Shown: positions 45,154-54,230 of the stretch, piece after piece | Layout: every line of letters begins with the position of its first letter | How positions within the stretch are numbered: the first letter of the stretch is position 1 | NCBI RefSeq assembly: GCF_030145185.1 | Contig: NZ_JAQYWB010000019.1 | Location: forward strand, 1-64,000 | DNA length: 64,000 nt | From: Desulfoluna sp. | Lineage (GTDB): Bacteria; Desulfobacterota; Desulfobacteria; Desulfobacterales; Desulfolunaceae | Reading direction: 5' to 3' | Translations under genes and position numbers: made by a program | Notes under the pieces: model-generated | What the model saw: only the letters and a program-made list of their open reading frames with translations | Databases searched by the model: none | What the model was told of the DNA's origin: nothing

Positions 45154-46071
45154 ATGTCGGCATTGAGTCAAAAAATCGGAGCATATTTTGTGGCTATGGC
45201 AGCCATGATGTGGGGATTTGACGCAGTCGTGCTTACCCCGCGCCTCTTCAACCTGAACGTGATCTATGTCGTGTTCATGCTCCATGCCCTGCCCTTTGCT
45301 GTCATGCAGCCCATCCTTTTCCGGGAATATGCCTGGATTAAAAAGATGCGGCCCAGCGATCTCACCTTTCTCTTTCTCGTGGCCCTTTTCGGGGGAGCCA
45401 TCGGCACCATAGCCATCGTAAAGGCCCTCTTTCTGGTGGAGTTCAAGCACCTGACCGTGGTGGCGCTGTTACAAAAGCTGCAACCCGTCTTTGCCATTCT
45501 CCTGGCCCGAGTTGTCTTGAAGGAACGCTTAAGCAAATACTTTCTTCTCTGGAGTATCATTGCCATCATCGGCGGGTATTTTCTCACCTTTGAATTCAAT
45601 GTCCCCACCCTTGCCCACAACGGTAAAATGCTGCCCGCAGCCCTCTTCGCGCTTCTGGCAGCCTTCTCCTTCGGCAGCGCCACCGTCTTCGGCAAACGCA
45701 TCTTAGGGCTGCTCCCGTTTCAGACGGCTCTTTTTTTCCGATACGGCTTAACGACTCTGATCATGCTGGTTTTCGTCCTCGCAACCGGGACCCTCTCCCA
45801 GGTCGCCGTCACCACCCAAACCAACTGGGTCTTCTTCTGCATCATCGGCCTGACGACCGGAAGCGGCGCCATTCTCCTCTACTATTACGGCCTGAGACAC
45901 ATCTCAGCCGGGGTGGCCACCATCTGCGAACTTCTCTTTCCCATCTCCAGTATCCTCTTCGACTACATCTTCAACGGAAACGTCCTCTCTCCGATCCAGT
46001 GGTTCAGCGCCACGATCATGCTCTTTGCGATCTACCAAATCGGAACGGCACCCCCTGCAGTCAAGGGCTGA
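45154..46071 (+). CDS. DMT-superfamily (EamA) permease
   Basis: This is a 305-residue membrane protein with about ten transmembrane segments arranged as two EamA repeats. The first runs MMWGFDAVVLTPRL to QPVFAILLARVVLKERL, which holds the conserved Glu, and the second ends YGLRHISAGVATICELLFPI. It is a drug/metabolite transporter of unknown substrate, located in the inner membrane. The gene follows the small protein and precedes an amidohydrolase that might use or produce its substrate. Confidence 0.87.
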   Translation: MSALSQKIGAYFVAMAAMMWGFDAVVLTPRLFNLNVIYVVFMLHALPFAVMQPILFREYAWIKKMRPSDLTFLFLVALFGGAIGTIAIVKALFLVEFKHLTVVALLQKLQPVFAILLARVVLKERLSKYFLLWSIIAIIGGYFLTFEFNVPTLAHNGKMLPAALFALLAAFSFGSATVFGKRILGLLPFQTALFFRYGLTTLIMLVFVLATGTLSQVAVTTQTNWVFFCIIGLTTGSGAILLYYYGLRHISAGVATICELLFPISSILFDYIFNGNVLSPIQWFSATIMLFAIYQIGTAPPAVKG

Positions 46072-46194
46072 TAAAAGCCTGTTTTTCCGCCTCTTCGCGT
46101 TATAAAATATGGCAGCCTTTGTCAGCGCATAACCCCGCCTGCGCCGTTGCCATAGCAGGCACGCTTCTTATTCATAACCCCGCAAAGGAGCCCC

Positions 46195-47526
46195 ATGACC
46201 CGCGACCAGATGAAAAAAGCAGTGTTCGAGGCCATTGACGCAGAAAAAGAGACCCTTTTTGCCCTCGGAGAGGCCCTTTACACCCACCCCGAGCTCGGCT
46301 ACCGGGAACATTTCGGCACGCAAACGGTCGCGCAACTCTTGACTGAGTTAGGCTTTCAGGTGGAACAAAATATCGCCGTCACTGGGGTGATCGCACGCTC
46401 TCTGACATCCCGGCCCGGCCCCACTGTCTCCGTCCTCGGCGAACTTGATGCCATCGTCTGTCCCGATCACCCGGACGCCGACCCGCAGACCGGGGCCGTC
46501 CACGCCTGCGGACATCACCTGCAGATCGCGGCCATGGTGGGCATCGCCCTGGGCCTTCAGCGCGCCAACGCCTTTCCCTTCCTGGGTGGCAGCGTGAACT
46601 TCATGGCCGTCCCCGCCGAAGAGTTCGTGGAGATGGATTTCCGGGCCCGTCTTAAAAAAGAGGGAAAAATAACCTGGTACGGTGGCAAACAGGAGATGAT
46701 TCAAAAAGGTCTTTTCGACACCACAGACATCGCCATGATGATCCATGCCCTGGACCTCGGCCCCGGCCCCGCCGCCGTCATCGGAGCCACCGGCAACGGT
46801 TTTATCGGCAAAGAGATTCGGTTCATCGGCAAAGAGGCCCACGCGGGTGCCGCCCCCCATGAGGGCGTCAACGCCCTCAACGCCGCCATGCTCACCATGA
46901 ACAACATCCACGCCCAACGGGAAACCTTTCAGGACGAGGACCACATCCGCGTCCACCCCATCCTCACCAAAGGCGGCGATATCGTCAACGTCGTCCCCGC
47001 CGATGTCCGCATGGAGAGCCACGTCCGCGGACGCACCCTCCACGGCATGCAGGACGCTTCAAAAAAAGTAGACCGTGCCATCGCCGCCGGCGCCATGGCC
47101 GTGGGAGCCTCAGTCACCATCGAGAACTTGCCGGGTTACCTGCCGCTTCTCACCACGCCGGAGCTCGACACCCTCTTTAAAGAAAATGCCCGCCCCTTCT
47201 GCGAAAACCGTCTCATCGAAGGCGCCGAGTTTGCAGGCTCCTTTGACATGGGCGACCTCGCACACCTCATCCCCTGCCTTCACCCCTTCACCGGCGGGGT
47301 TTCCGGCAACATACACACCCGAAATTTCACCGTCGCCGACAAGGAAACCGCCATCCTCTTCCCTGCCAAGGCCCTGGCCGGAACCCTTATCGACCTGCTC
47401 TGGGACGACGCCAAAAAGGGGAAAACCATCATCGAAGGCTTTTCCCCAAGACTGACCAAAACACAGTACCTGGCCTTTTTAGAACGGACATGGGAAACAC
47501 GGAAGATTCATGGGGACGCCCTTTAG
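46195..47526 (+). CDS. M20-family amidohydrolase
   Basis: This 443-residue metalloenzyme of the AbgB/HipO (M20D) class has LGELDAIVCPDHPDADP, HACGHHLQIA (metal His/Cys), VPAEEFVEMDF and KEAHAGAAPHEGVNALNA, which carries the second metal His and the lid-domain contact. It probably cleaves an N-acyl amino acid or a p-aminobenzoyl-glutamate-like amide in the cytosol. AAAGGAG precedes the ATG. A fragment of the repeat family starts about 45 bases after the stop. Confidence 0.87.
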   Translation: MTRDQMKKAVFEAIDAEKETLFALGEALYTHPELGYREHFGTQTVAQLLTELGFQVEQNIAVTGVIARSLTSRPGPTVSVLGELDAIVCPDHPDADPQTGAVHACGHHLQIAAMVGIALGLQRANAFPFLGGSVNFMAVPAEEFVEMDFRARLKKEGKITWYGGKQEMIQKGLFDTTDIAMMIHALDLGPGPAAVIGATGNGFIGKEIRFIGKEAHAGAAPHEGVNALNAAMLTMNNIHAQRETFQDEDHIRVHPILTKGGDIVNVVPADVRMESHVRGRTLHGMQDASKKVDRAIAAGAMAVGASVTIENLPGYLPLLTTPELDTLFKENARPFCENRLIEGAEFAGSFDMGDLAHLIPCLHPFTGGVSGNIHTRNFTVADKETAILFPAKALAGTLIDLLWDDAKKGKTIIEGFSPRLTKTQYLAFLERTWETRKIHGDAL

Positions 47527-47569
47527 AAAGATAAGGGACGAAGCAAAAATAAAACATACAATAAACGAT

Positions 47570-47665
47570 GCCTCCGGCGGCAAGGTGGCGCCACCTTGAA
47601 AGCGGGTTTGCGAATGCTCTGCGGCTGTCGCTATTCCAAACACCTCGCGTCCGCATTCGCGTGAA
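47570..47665. repeat. Intergenic repeat fragment, copy I (left end)
   Basis: GCCTCCGGCGGC (47570-47581), the AAGGTGGCGCCACCTT hairpin and GCGAATGC facing GCATTCGC are present, but the right end is absent. It is followed by a partly similar second fragment (copy J) 190 bases on. Confidence 0.8.
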
Positions 47666-47765
47666 GTGCAAGAAAACGCACAGTGCGTCGCAAGGGCATG
47701 AGCTGTAGATGGGCAGAATTCAACTCAGCCGTTGACCTTAACCGGAAGGATTCAGCCCATGAACA

Positions 47766-47860
47766 ACTCCGGCGGCAAGGTGAGCCACCTTAAAAGCGGG
47801 TTTGCGAATGCTCTGCGGCTGTCGCTATTCTATACACCTCACATCCGGATCAAATCACAG
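47766..47860. repeat. Intergenic repeat fragment, copy J (left end)
   Basis: CTCCGGCGGCAAGGTGAGCCACCTT and TTGCGAATGCTCTGCGGCTG repeat copy I almost exactly (named here in pieces CTCCGGCGGCAAGG and GAGCCACCTT). It lacks the first two bases of the end and the whole right half. Two tandem left halves suggest decay or local duplication. Confidence 0.75.
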
Positions 47861-48336
47861 CGACATGTCTATAGACGTGTGTTTGTAAACCCTGCCCCAC
47901 CGAAAAACAGGCCATAAAAGACAGGCAAATTTCGTTCGCTCCAGACGACCACTCTCAACGGTTTTTTACTCAAATCAGATCAATATGCACTTGAATAGAA
48001 GAGCTTGCCCCCCCACATTCATTCTGGTTCCGGTATCGCCAGTTTCCGATTTTCCTTACGCCAGCCTGAAAAAGCCGCCCCTTCATATTGAGATTGCGCT
48101 TGCCACGCGAACACTATAAAATAAATAAAATCGTCCCCTTGAGATAGCCAGTCGCCACAAGCGCCACCATTCTTTTTTCATGCAAACAAATACACACAGA
48201 GAGGCATCGAAATTCTCTGTTTCACCCTCACGGTAACCCGCCTGCGTTGTTCAGCCCCTCTTTACAGACCCCGCTTCTTCATGACCTGTGCTCCCCGACA
48301 AAGGGAACACCTCATCCCAAACCCAGGGGAGGACAT
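47861..48336. other. Gene-free stretch ahead of the pilin gene
   Basis: About 475 bases lie between copy J and the pilin start. The region is AT-rich around 48100-48180 with no ORF that I trust; a promoter for the pilin operon probably lies here. Confidence 0.4.
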
Positions 48337-48834
48337 ATGGAAACGACATCACGATGGAAGAGCCAAAACGGATTTACCCTGATTGAGCTGATGACAGTCG
48401 TCGCGATCATCGGCATCCTGGCCACCATCGCTCTACCCAATTACCACCAGTATATTCTCAAGGCCGAAGCCGTGAAACTTGTGGGCCAAATTGAAATCAT
48501 TAAAACCGCCTTGGCTGTGGCCTACGCAGAAGAGAACAAGTACCCGGATTTTGAAACAGCCGCCGCCGGCAAGGCACCGAATTCCATGAAGGGTTTCCTC
48601 ACGGATGAGATCTTCAATGGTCCCGATACCATTGTGATCCGTCTGAGATCCGGGGCGCCGAACATATTTAGAGCCGACAGGGGCTTCGCTGAAATGAACG
48701 AGCCCTATCTGATATTCGGATCAAGACAATATGGAAAAGCAGACAAGCTCCTGATCACCCTTCAGCAGATGATGGGACCCGACAGATTTAAATTTTATAT
48801 GGGGCACAGCTGGGCAAAGGTAAAAATCATGTAA
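48337..48834 (+). CDS. Type IV pilin-like protein
   Basis: This 165-residue protein has the prepilin signature [20 protein letters not shown] preceded by a charged leader ([10 protein letters not shown]); cleavage should occur before Phe13, with Glu at +5. The C-terminal globular domain is short (ending VKIM). GGAGG and an ATG at 48337 are clear. It is followed by a bitopic protein and a PilB/GspE-type ATPase, forming a pilin-ATPase cluster without a PilC platform or prepilin peptidase nearby. Confidence 0.85.
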   Translation: METTSRWKSQNGFTLIELMTVVAIIGILATIALPNYHQYILKAEAVKLVGQIEIIKTALAVAYAEENKYPDFETAAAGKAPNSMKGFLTDEIFNGPDTIVIRLRSGAPNIFRADRGFAEMNEPYLIFGSRQYGKADKLLITLQQMMGPDRFKFYMGHSWAKVKIM

Positions 48835-48851
48835 TCACAAGGGGAGCAACT

Positions 48852-49343
48852 ATGGCTGACCAAAAGAACACACAAGATGATCCTCATAAAAAAATCAGCG
48901 ATGCAAAAGCCATTGATGAACTTGTACAAGCCGCCCAGGACCAGGCAATCAAAATGTCCCACGCAAAACAAGCCCACGGAGAATCACCGGAGAGGGCACG
49001 CCTGACCGTATGGATCCTGGTGATAACCCTCCTTGTCCTCATCGCCTCATTCATCCTGCACTATGACCAGATGTTTCATCCCTTTCACCGGCCCGAGGCA
49101 CGGCAGATCGAACACGCGGCCCGGCTGGAAATCATCACGGCGGCCGATCTTCTTGACCAGTTCCGCAGCGAGCAGGGAGAGCTGCCCATCAACCTCCCGG
49201 AAGCACTCAATGCCAGGGATTTTATCGACTATGGGCGGGTGGGAGACAACTACACACTGACCATGAAACTCAACGGCAAAGTGCTGCAGTTCCAGGAAGG
49301 GGACGATAAAATTGCCTTCCTGAAAGACGCCCTGACAGATTAG
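48852..49343 (+). CDS. Bitopic membrane protein next to pilin gene
   Basis: This is a 163-residue protein with a soluble charged N-terminus (about 48 residues), one transmembrane helix (LTVWILVITLLVLIASFILH, 51-70) and a periplasmic part of about 90 residues. It is unrecognised. The periplasmic part (EHAARLEIITAADLLDQFRS then YGRVGDNYTLTMKLNGKV) resembles the C-terminal half of pilin-type globular domains in its alternation, but without a prepilin motif. The gene is 17 bases after the pilin gene, so it is probably a pilus assembly or substrate component. Confidence 0.65.
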   Translation: MADQKNTQDDPHKKISDAKAIDELVQAAQDQAIKMSHAKQAHGESPERARLTVWILVITLLVLIASFILHYDQMFHPFHRPEARQIEHAARLEIITAADLLDQFRSEQGELPINLPEALNARDFIDYGRVGDNYTLTMKLNGKVLQFQEGDDKIAFLKDALTD

Positions 49344-49411
49344 AAAACGGCCCACAAAAAAACCCTGGTTCGGCACCCGCCTCACCCCAATGAGTACCAC
49401 AGGAACGGCCC

Positions 49412-51697
49412 ATGATCTCCATCAGCCACCCGAAGGCCAGTGATATCCTGGAACTTGCCCTCTCCCTCAGCCAGGCCACCGACGTTGAACGCCTCCTCAA
49501 CGAACTGGCTGAACAAATCACCACCCTGTTCCACGCTGAAAAGGTCCGCCTCTTTGCCTTCGATGCAAAAACCCATGAACTTCTCACAAGGTTCAAGTTC
49601 CACGACATCTACACCGGTCTGAGGTTTCCCGTCTCCAACGACACCCTGGCCGGGTATACCGCCCAGAACAAAATCGTGGTCAATGTCAATGACGTGCGGG
49701 ATCCAGAGGATATCGCCAGGTACCCCGGCATGAAATACGACCCCCGCTATGAGGAAAAAACCGGCGTTCAGATACAATCCATCCTCTCGGTTCCTCTCCT
49801 GTTAAAGGGTAAAGAGCTGATCGGAATCATTCAGCTGATCAACACCGAAGACGAGACCTCCCGTTCTCCCGACGTGGCCGACTTTTTGACCCACCTCGGC
49901 AAAATCGTATCGGCCACCCTGTTTCACCGTGACCACAGCCACCCTGGCGCAGGAAAATTCGATCTCCTGCTGAAAAAAGGGGAACTCACCACAGATGAAC
50001 TGAACGAGGCCACCCGGGCGGCACGCGAGCACAGCTCAGACCCCCTGAACGGCGATGTGGTGAGCGTGCTGCTGGAGAGATTCCAGATCCCTGAAAAGGC
50101 GATGGCCGCCGCCCTCTCCCGTCACTATCTTACCGATTTCCTGTTCTTTTCCGAGACACGAATCATCTCCCCGGACCTGTTGAAAGGGTTTAACACAACC
50201 TATTTTCGGAGTTCCTTTGCCATCCCCATTGCAAAGGAGGCGGGGACCCTCTCCCTGCTTCTGGATGACCCCCTGAACTCTGACGTGGTCAATGAGATAA
50301 AAACAACCATGATGGTGGATGAAATCAAGCTCTATGTCGGATTCAGAAAGGACATTTTAAGGTACATTGACGCCGTCGAAAGCATGATATCCCCCCATGG
50401 TGACGTTGCCTCTCTTATGGAAGCCCAACTCTCAGAGCCCATGGTGGATGAACGGGACAATGACGTTGAAGACATCCTGAACGAAAATGCCCCCCTGGTC
50501 ATCCAGGTGGTCAACAAAATGATCCTGGATGCCTGCGACAAATCGGCCTCGGACATCCACTTCGAGCCGGGCACGGGACGGGATAAGACCGTGGTACGGT
50601 TCAGATCGGACGGTGCCTGTTTTCCCTACACCGACATTTCCCCCGCCCTCTCCCAGTCTGTCCTTAATCGTATCAAACTGCTGGCCGGCCTGAAACTGGA
50701 TGAACACCGCCTCCCCCAATCCGGAAAAATACGCCTGAAAAACGGCCATCAAATTATCGAATTACGGGTGGAGATCACCCCGACGATGGGCGGAAAAGAA
50801 GACGCCGTCCTCCGCCTTCTCTCAGGAGGAGGAGGATTTTTATCACTGGATGCCCTTGATTTTTCGGACGCCAACCGAACAGAACTGCTCAGAATCATCC
50901 GCAGGCCTTATGGAATCCTCCTGGCAGTGGGTCCCACAGGATCAGGAAAAACCACGACGCTCCACGCCCTGATCCACATTTTAAACACCCCGGAAAAGAA
51001 AATCTGGACCGTGGAGGACCCCGTGGAAATCACCCAGAAAGGCCTGCGCCAGGTTCAGGTAAACCGCAGCATAAAAGCCGACCCGCTGGATTTTGCCCGG
51101 GCCATGCGGTCCCTTCTCCGCGCGGACCCCGATATCATCATGATCGGGGAGATGCGCGACCTGGAGACCGCAAAAATCGCCGTGGAGGCCTCCCTCACCG
51201 GCCACCTGGTCCTGAGCACCCTGCACACCAACTCCGCCGCGGAAACCGTGACCCGCTTAACAGAAATGGGCATCGACGCCATGAACGTCGCCGACAGCCT
51301 GCTGGGGGTTCTGGCACAACGCCTGGTACGCCTTCTCTGTGACCACTGCAAAAAGGCCTACACCCCCGCCCCCCAGGAAGTCGATGCCCTGATCAATGAG
51401 TACGGAAAGGCCCGTGCCGAAGAGCTTGGCCTTACGGACACTACGGAATTGACCCTCTACAGACCCACCGGGTGCGATTTCTGCAACAGCAGCGGTTACC
51501 GGGGAAGAGCCGGCATCCACGAACTCCTCGTGGCCACACCGGACATCAAAGACCTCGTCCACAGACAAAGCGCCTCCGGCCCCATCAAAGAGATGGCCCT
51601 CACCCAGGGAATGCGAACCCTGAAAATGGACGGAATTCGAAAAGTCATCAACGGAAAGACCACCCTTGCAGAGGTCAAAAGCGTCTGCAGTGACTAG
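49412..51697 (+). CDS. PilB/GspE-family ATPase with N-terminal GAF domain
   Basis: This is a 761-residue secretion/pilus ATPase. An N-terminal GAF domain (about 10-165, LRFPVSNDTLAGYTAQNKIV) precedes an MshEN-like segment (about 184-290, LLKKGELTTDELNEATRAAR) and the T2SE ATPase. Walker A is GPTGSGKTTT (about 508-517), with the RADPDIIMIGEMRD Walker B/Asp box and HLVLSTLHTN. Cys pairs (CDHCKKAYTP, CDFCNSSGY) form the zinc site typical of PilB. A GAF domain is unusual for this family and would add ligand control. Last gene of the pilin-bitopic-ATPase cluster. Confidence 0.88.
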   Translation: MISISHPKASDILELALSLSQATDVERLLNELAEQITTLFHAEKVRLFAFDAKTHELLTRFKFHDIYTGLRFPVSNDTLAGYTAQNKIVVNVNDVRDPEDIARYPGMKYDPRYEEKTGVQIQSILSVPLLLKGKELIGIIQLINTEDETSRSPDVADFLTHLGKIVSATLFHRDHSHPGAGKFDLLLKKGELTTDELNEATRAAREHSSDPLNGDVVSVLLERFQIPEKAMAAALSRHYLTDFLFFSETRIISPDLLKGFNTTYFRSSFAIPIAKEAGTLSLLLDDPLNSDVVNEIKTTMMVDEIKLYVGFRKDILRYIDAVESMISPHGDVASLMEAQLSEPMVDERDNDVEDILNENAPLVIQVVNKMILDACDKSASDIHFEPGTGRDKTVVRFRSDGACFPYTDISPALSQSVLNRIKLLAGLKLDEHRLPQSGKIRLKNGHQIIELRVEITPTMGGKEDAVLRLLSGGGGFLSLDALDFSDANRTELLRIIRRPYGILLAVGPTGSGKTTTLHALIHILNTPEKKIWTVEDPVEITQKGLRQVQVNRSIKADPLDFARAMRSLLRADPDIIMIGEMRDLETAKIAVEASLTGHLVLSTLHTNSAAETVTRLTEMGIDAMNVADSLLGVLAQRLVRLLCDHCKKAYTPAPQEVDALINEYGKARAEELGLTDTTELTLYRPTGCDFCNSSGYRGRAGIHELLVATPDIKDLVHRQSASGPIKEMALTQGMRTLKMDGIRKVINGKTTLAEVKSVCSD

Positions 51698-51718
51698 GCC
51701 ACAAACGATCAGATAACC

Positions 51719-52534
51719 TTACAAGACAGACCCCGCCTCAGCATCCATTTCAGTCAACAGCATACGGATATGACCTTTTTCGGCCTCGGCCAATGCGTAG
51801 AAGGTACCGCGCCCTTCGCCGTCCATGCCGGCTGCCAGACTGCGGTACATTTCATAGGCGGCCATTTCGATTTCAAGGGCCACCTCAAAGAGAGATTCCC
51901 AGCCCAGATCGCCGTTTTCAAGTCGCTGAAACAAAAGGGACACGCTTTCCCCCCCTTCGGCCAGGACGCCGGGAAGCGAATTAAAAAGGGCCATATTATC
52001 CGGGGCCTGAGGGTCGATGCGTTTGAGGCGGGTATGAAGGAGGTTCAGGTGGGAGATTTCCACGGCGGCGAGCCGTCTCACCAGGGCCTCAGGGCCAGCG
52101 CCTGCCATCAGCATCTCCAGCCGCTGGTAAAACCGCCACGCCCCTTTTTCAAGGTCCATGGCCGTCACCAGCATCCGGGGCAGGTCGTCATGGATGCTCA
52201 CGAGTCGGATCCGGGGCAGGCCATAAGCGAGCCGGCCCATCCAGGCATCGAGACCGCCCATGAGGTTGTAGACGTCCCCCTCGGGATGGACCTTCTCCTC
52301 GAAGATCAGTGCCGTGGCAAGGGACTTGGCTCCCCGGGCACAGATAAACACGGTCTTCAGGCTGGGATCCAGCTCCCCGGCACGCGCACCGAGTTCAAGC
52401 GCCGGGATGCAGATGGAGCCTGGCATGTGCTCTGCCTCGTACTCCTCTTCCCCCCGCACGTCCACCAGGGTGTACTCCCCTTCCCCATGCCTTTTCAAAA
52501 ACCTGCCCAGCTCTTCCGGCCATAGCTGCTTCAT
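51719..52534 (-). CDS. Rhodanese-ferritin-like fusion protein
   Basis: This is a 271-residue two-domain protein. Residues 4-105 are a rhodanese (LVDVRGEEEYEAEHMPGSIC, Cys65 in FICARGAKS as the persulfide cysteine). Residues 120-268 are a rubrerythrin-like four-helix bundle with repeated E-rich helices (AMDLEKGAWRFYQRL, EISHLNLLH, EIEMAAYEMYRS, EAEKGHIRM) placing Glu/His for a di-iron site. Such fusions are found in anaerobes and suggest sulfur transfer coupled to peroxide or iron handling. Convergent with the PilB-like gene, 22 bases apart. Confidence 0.82.
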   Translation of the reverse strand: MKQLWPEELGRFLKRHGEGEYTLVDVRGEEEYEAEHMPGSICIPALELGARAGELDPSLKTVFICARGAKSLATALIFEEKVHPEGDVYNLMGGLDAWMGRLAYGLPRIRLVSIHDDLPRMLVTAMDLEKGAWRFYQRLEMLMAGAGPEALVRRLAAVEISHLNLLHTRLKRIDPQAPDNMALFNSLPGVLAEGGESVSLLFQRLENGDLGWESLFEVALEIEMAAYEMYRSLAAGMDGEGRGTFYALAEAEKGHIRMLLTEMDAEAGSVL

Positions 52535-52571
52535 TGCATCATCCTTATGTCACCGGCACCCGAAGGTGTTG

Positions 52572-53495
52572 TCAGCTTGCATTCGATTTTTCGGTCTTCA
52601 GCTTCATGAGGGATTCGGGGATGTCCCAGCCCTCCGGGTCTTCCTGAACTTTCCAGCGTTTGTGAAACCACCACCATTGGTTGGGGGTTTCACGAATCCA
52701 GGATTCCGCGATGCGGTTCAGCCGTTCCGTGTTATGCCGGATATTCAGGTCCCGGTCTTCATAGGGGGTTTCCAGGGCAAAGGATGGACCGACCTTGACA
52801 TGGTGATACCCGGCTTTTTCTTTTCGGTTGATCACCGCCGGGATAATGGTGGCACCGGTTTCAAGGGCAAAACGCGCGGGAGCCGGGGTGGTGGATGCCA
52901 GTTGCCCGAAAAATTCACACACGATGGAACGATGCATGGCAAGATGCTGGTCGATGACCAGAGTGACAATTTTATTTTCTGCCAGCAGCTCTTTAATGTA
53001 ATTTTTGGTTCCGTTGCGGGAAATAATGGTCACACCGGTATTCTCACGCACCATGGAGATAAACGCTTCCGCGTTTTTACTCATGGCTTTCACGACCACT
53101 GCGATGGGAGCACCCCGCATGGCCATGGAACACCCGCCGATATCCACGTTGTCAAGGTGGGTCGCCACCAGAATGACCCCCTTCCCACGCGCAAGGGCCG
53201 CGTCAACATGTTCCCACCCGTCAATCTGAACCAATTTTTTATTTTCTTCGAGGGACATGTGAGGGATACGAAGAATTTCCATAATATACATGCAAAAATT
53301 CGAATACAGTTCCCGAATCATCTGCTTCTGTTGCGTCGCCGAGAGTTCATGCCCGAGTGCACGGTTGATATTCTGCAACGCCAATTTTCTTCGGACCGGG
53401 ATGATATTGAACCAGACCCACCCAAGACAGCGTCCCAAGGCCATGGCCCACGATAAAGGTAAGAATGCGATGAATCGACTGAACAAATTTAACAT
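52572..53495 (-). CDS. Lipid A lauroyl/myristoyl acyltransferase (LpxL/HtrB family)
   Basis: This 307-residue inner-membrane enzyme has an N-terminal hydrophobic anchor (FIAFLPLSWAMALGRCLGWV) and the acyltransferase motif THLDNVD (His113-x4-Asp118). VIDQHLAMH and EWGDIPES-type end motifs follow, with WWWFHKRWK near the C-terminus as in HtrB proteins. It adds a secondary acyl chain to lipid A, confirming a Gram-negative envelope. It is 37 bases upstream of the rhodanese-ferritin gene, same strand. Confidence 0.9.
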   Translation of the reverse strand: MLNLFSRFIAFLPLSWAMALGRCLGWVWFNIIPVRRKLALQNINRALGHELSATQQKQMIRELYSNFCMYIMEILRIPHMSLEENKKLVQIDGWEHVDAALARGKGVILVATHLDNVDIGGCSMAMRGAPIAVVVKAMSKNAEAFISMVRENTGVTIISRNGTKNYIKELLAENKIVTLVIDQHLAMHRSIVCEFFGQLASTTPAPARFALETGATIIPAVINRKEKAGYHHVKVGPSFALETPYEDRDLNIRHNTERLNRIAESWIRETPNQWWWFHKRWKVQEDPEGWDIPESLMKLKTEKSNAS

Positions 53496-54230
53496 GTATA
53501 ATAATACCTTCTATGCTTTATATTCTGGTCCAACCCCCGAGATGGGGAAAAGAGAGCGGCCCTTATGGACGAAAGACAAAAAGAATCAAGCGGTCATCAT
53601 GAACCGCTCACTCTTCAATTATTTTAGCTAGTATATTCCAAGCCTATCGGCTTTAGCAAGATTTTTTGTCACTGATCCGTGCCCATGAAAATAAGGAGAA
53701 TCACCAAAAATTATTCGCACCTCAGCACGTAAAACGGCCCTCCCCACCCGCAGCGGCCTCTGCCTCAATAACTTGGTTCCATGGATACGCCCCCCGATCA
53801 TTTCATCTTTCCCCATTCAAAAACAAGGCAAGACCCTTCAATCAATGAACCGGCCGATTTTAGACATTCCCCATGGATGTTCTCGTTTCCATTGCGATCC
53901 GTCAGGCTCCCGCCGGCACCGGTAAACGCTCCCCCAAATCAGGAGGCGGGGCTGTCTCCTCTGAAGAAGAATCGGGTGTTTGAAAAACACAAAATGTCAT
54001 TTTCGGTTTTCTGTTCAATTTTCTCATCCTTTGACTAACCGACCCTTCGGACTCTTTTCCTGCCTCAAGATTTCACTCATGCTGCCGATAGTATCAGAAA
54101 ATAGACGTGACTCTCTGTTTCTAAAACCAGTCAACACGATGGCTGTATGTTCCGAAAAAAATATCCCCGGGAGGGGAGTACCGTCACAATAACGCTGCCC
54201 TTCAAATTGATTTCTAAACCTGGAGTATCC
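53496..54230. other. Gene-free divergent region
   Basis: About 735 bases lie between the acyltransferase gene (minus) and the HD-GYP gene (plus). It is AT-rich, has several short ORFs in all frames but none with a ribosome site and sensible product, and shows no repeat. Confidence 0.4.

Noticed and set aside
47732-47917. Short ORF with a possible ribosome site in the gap after the amidohydrolase
   Set aside because: Most of it is translated repeat copy J, so it is not a gene.
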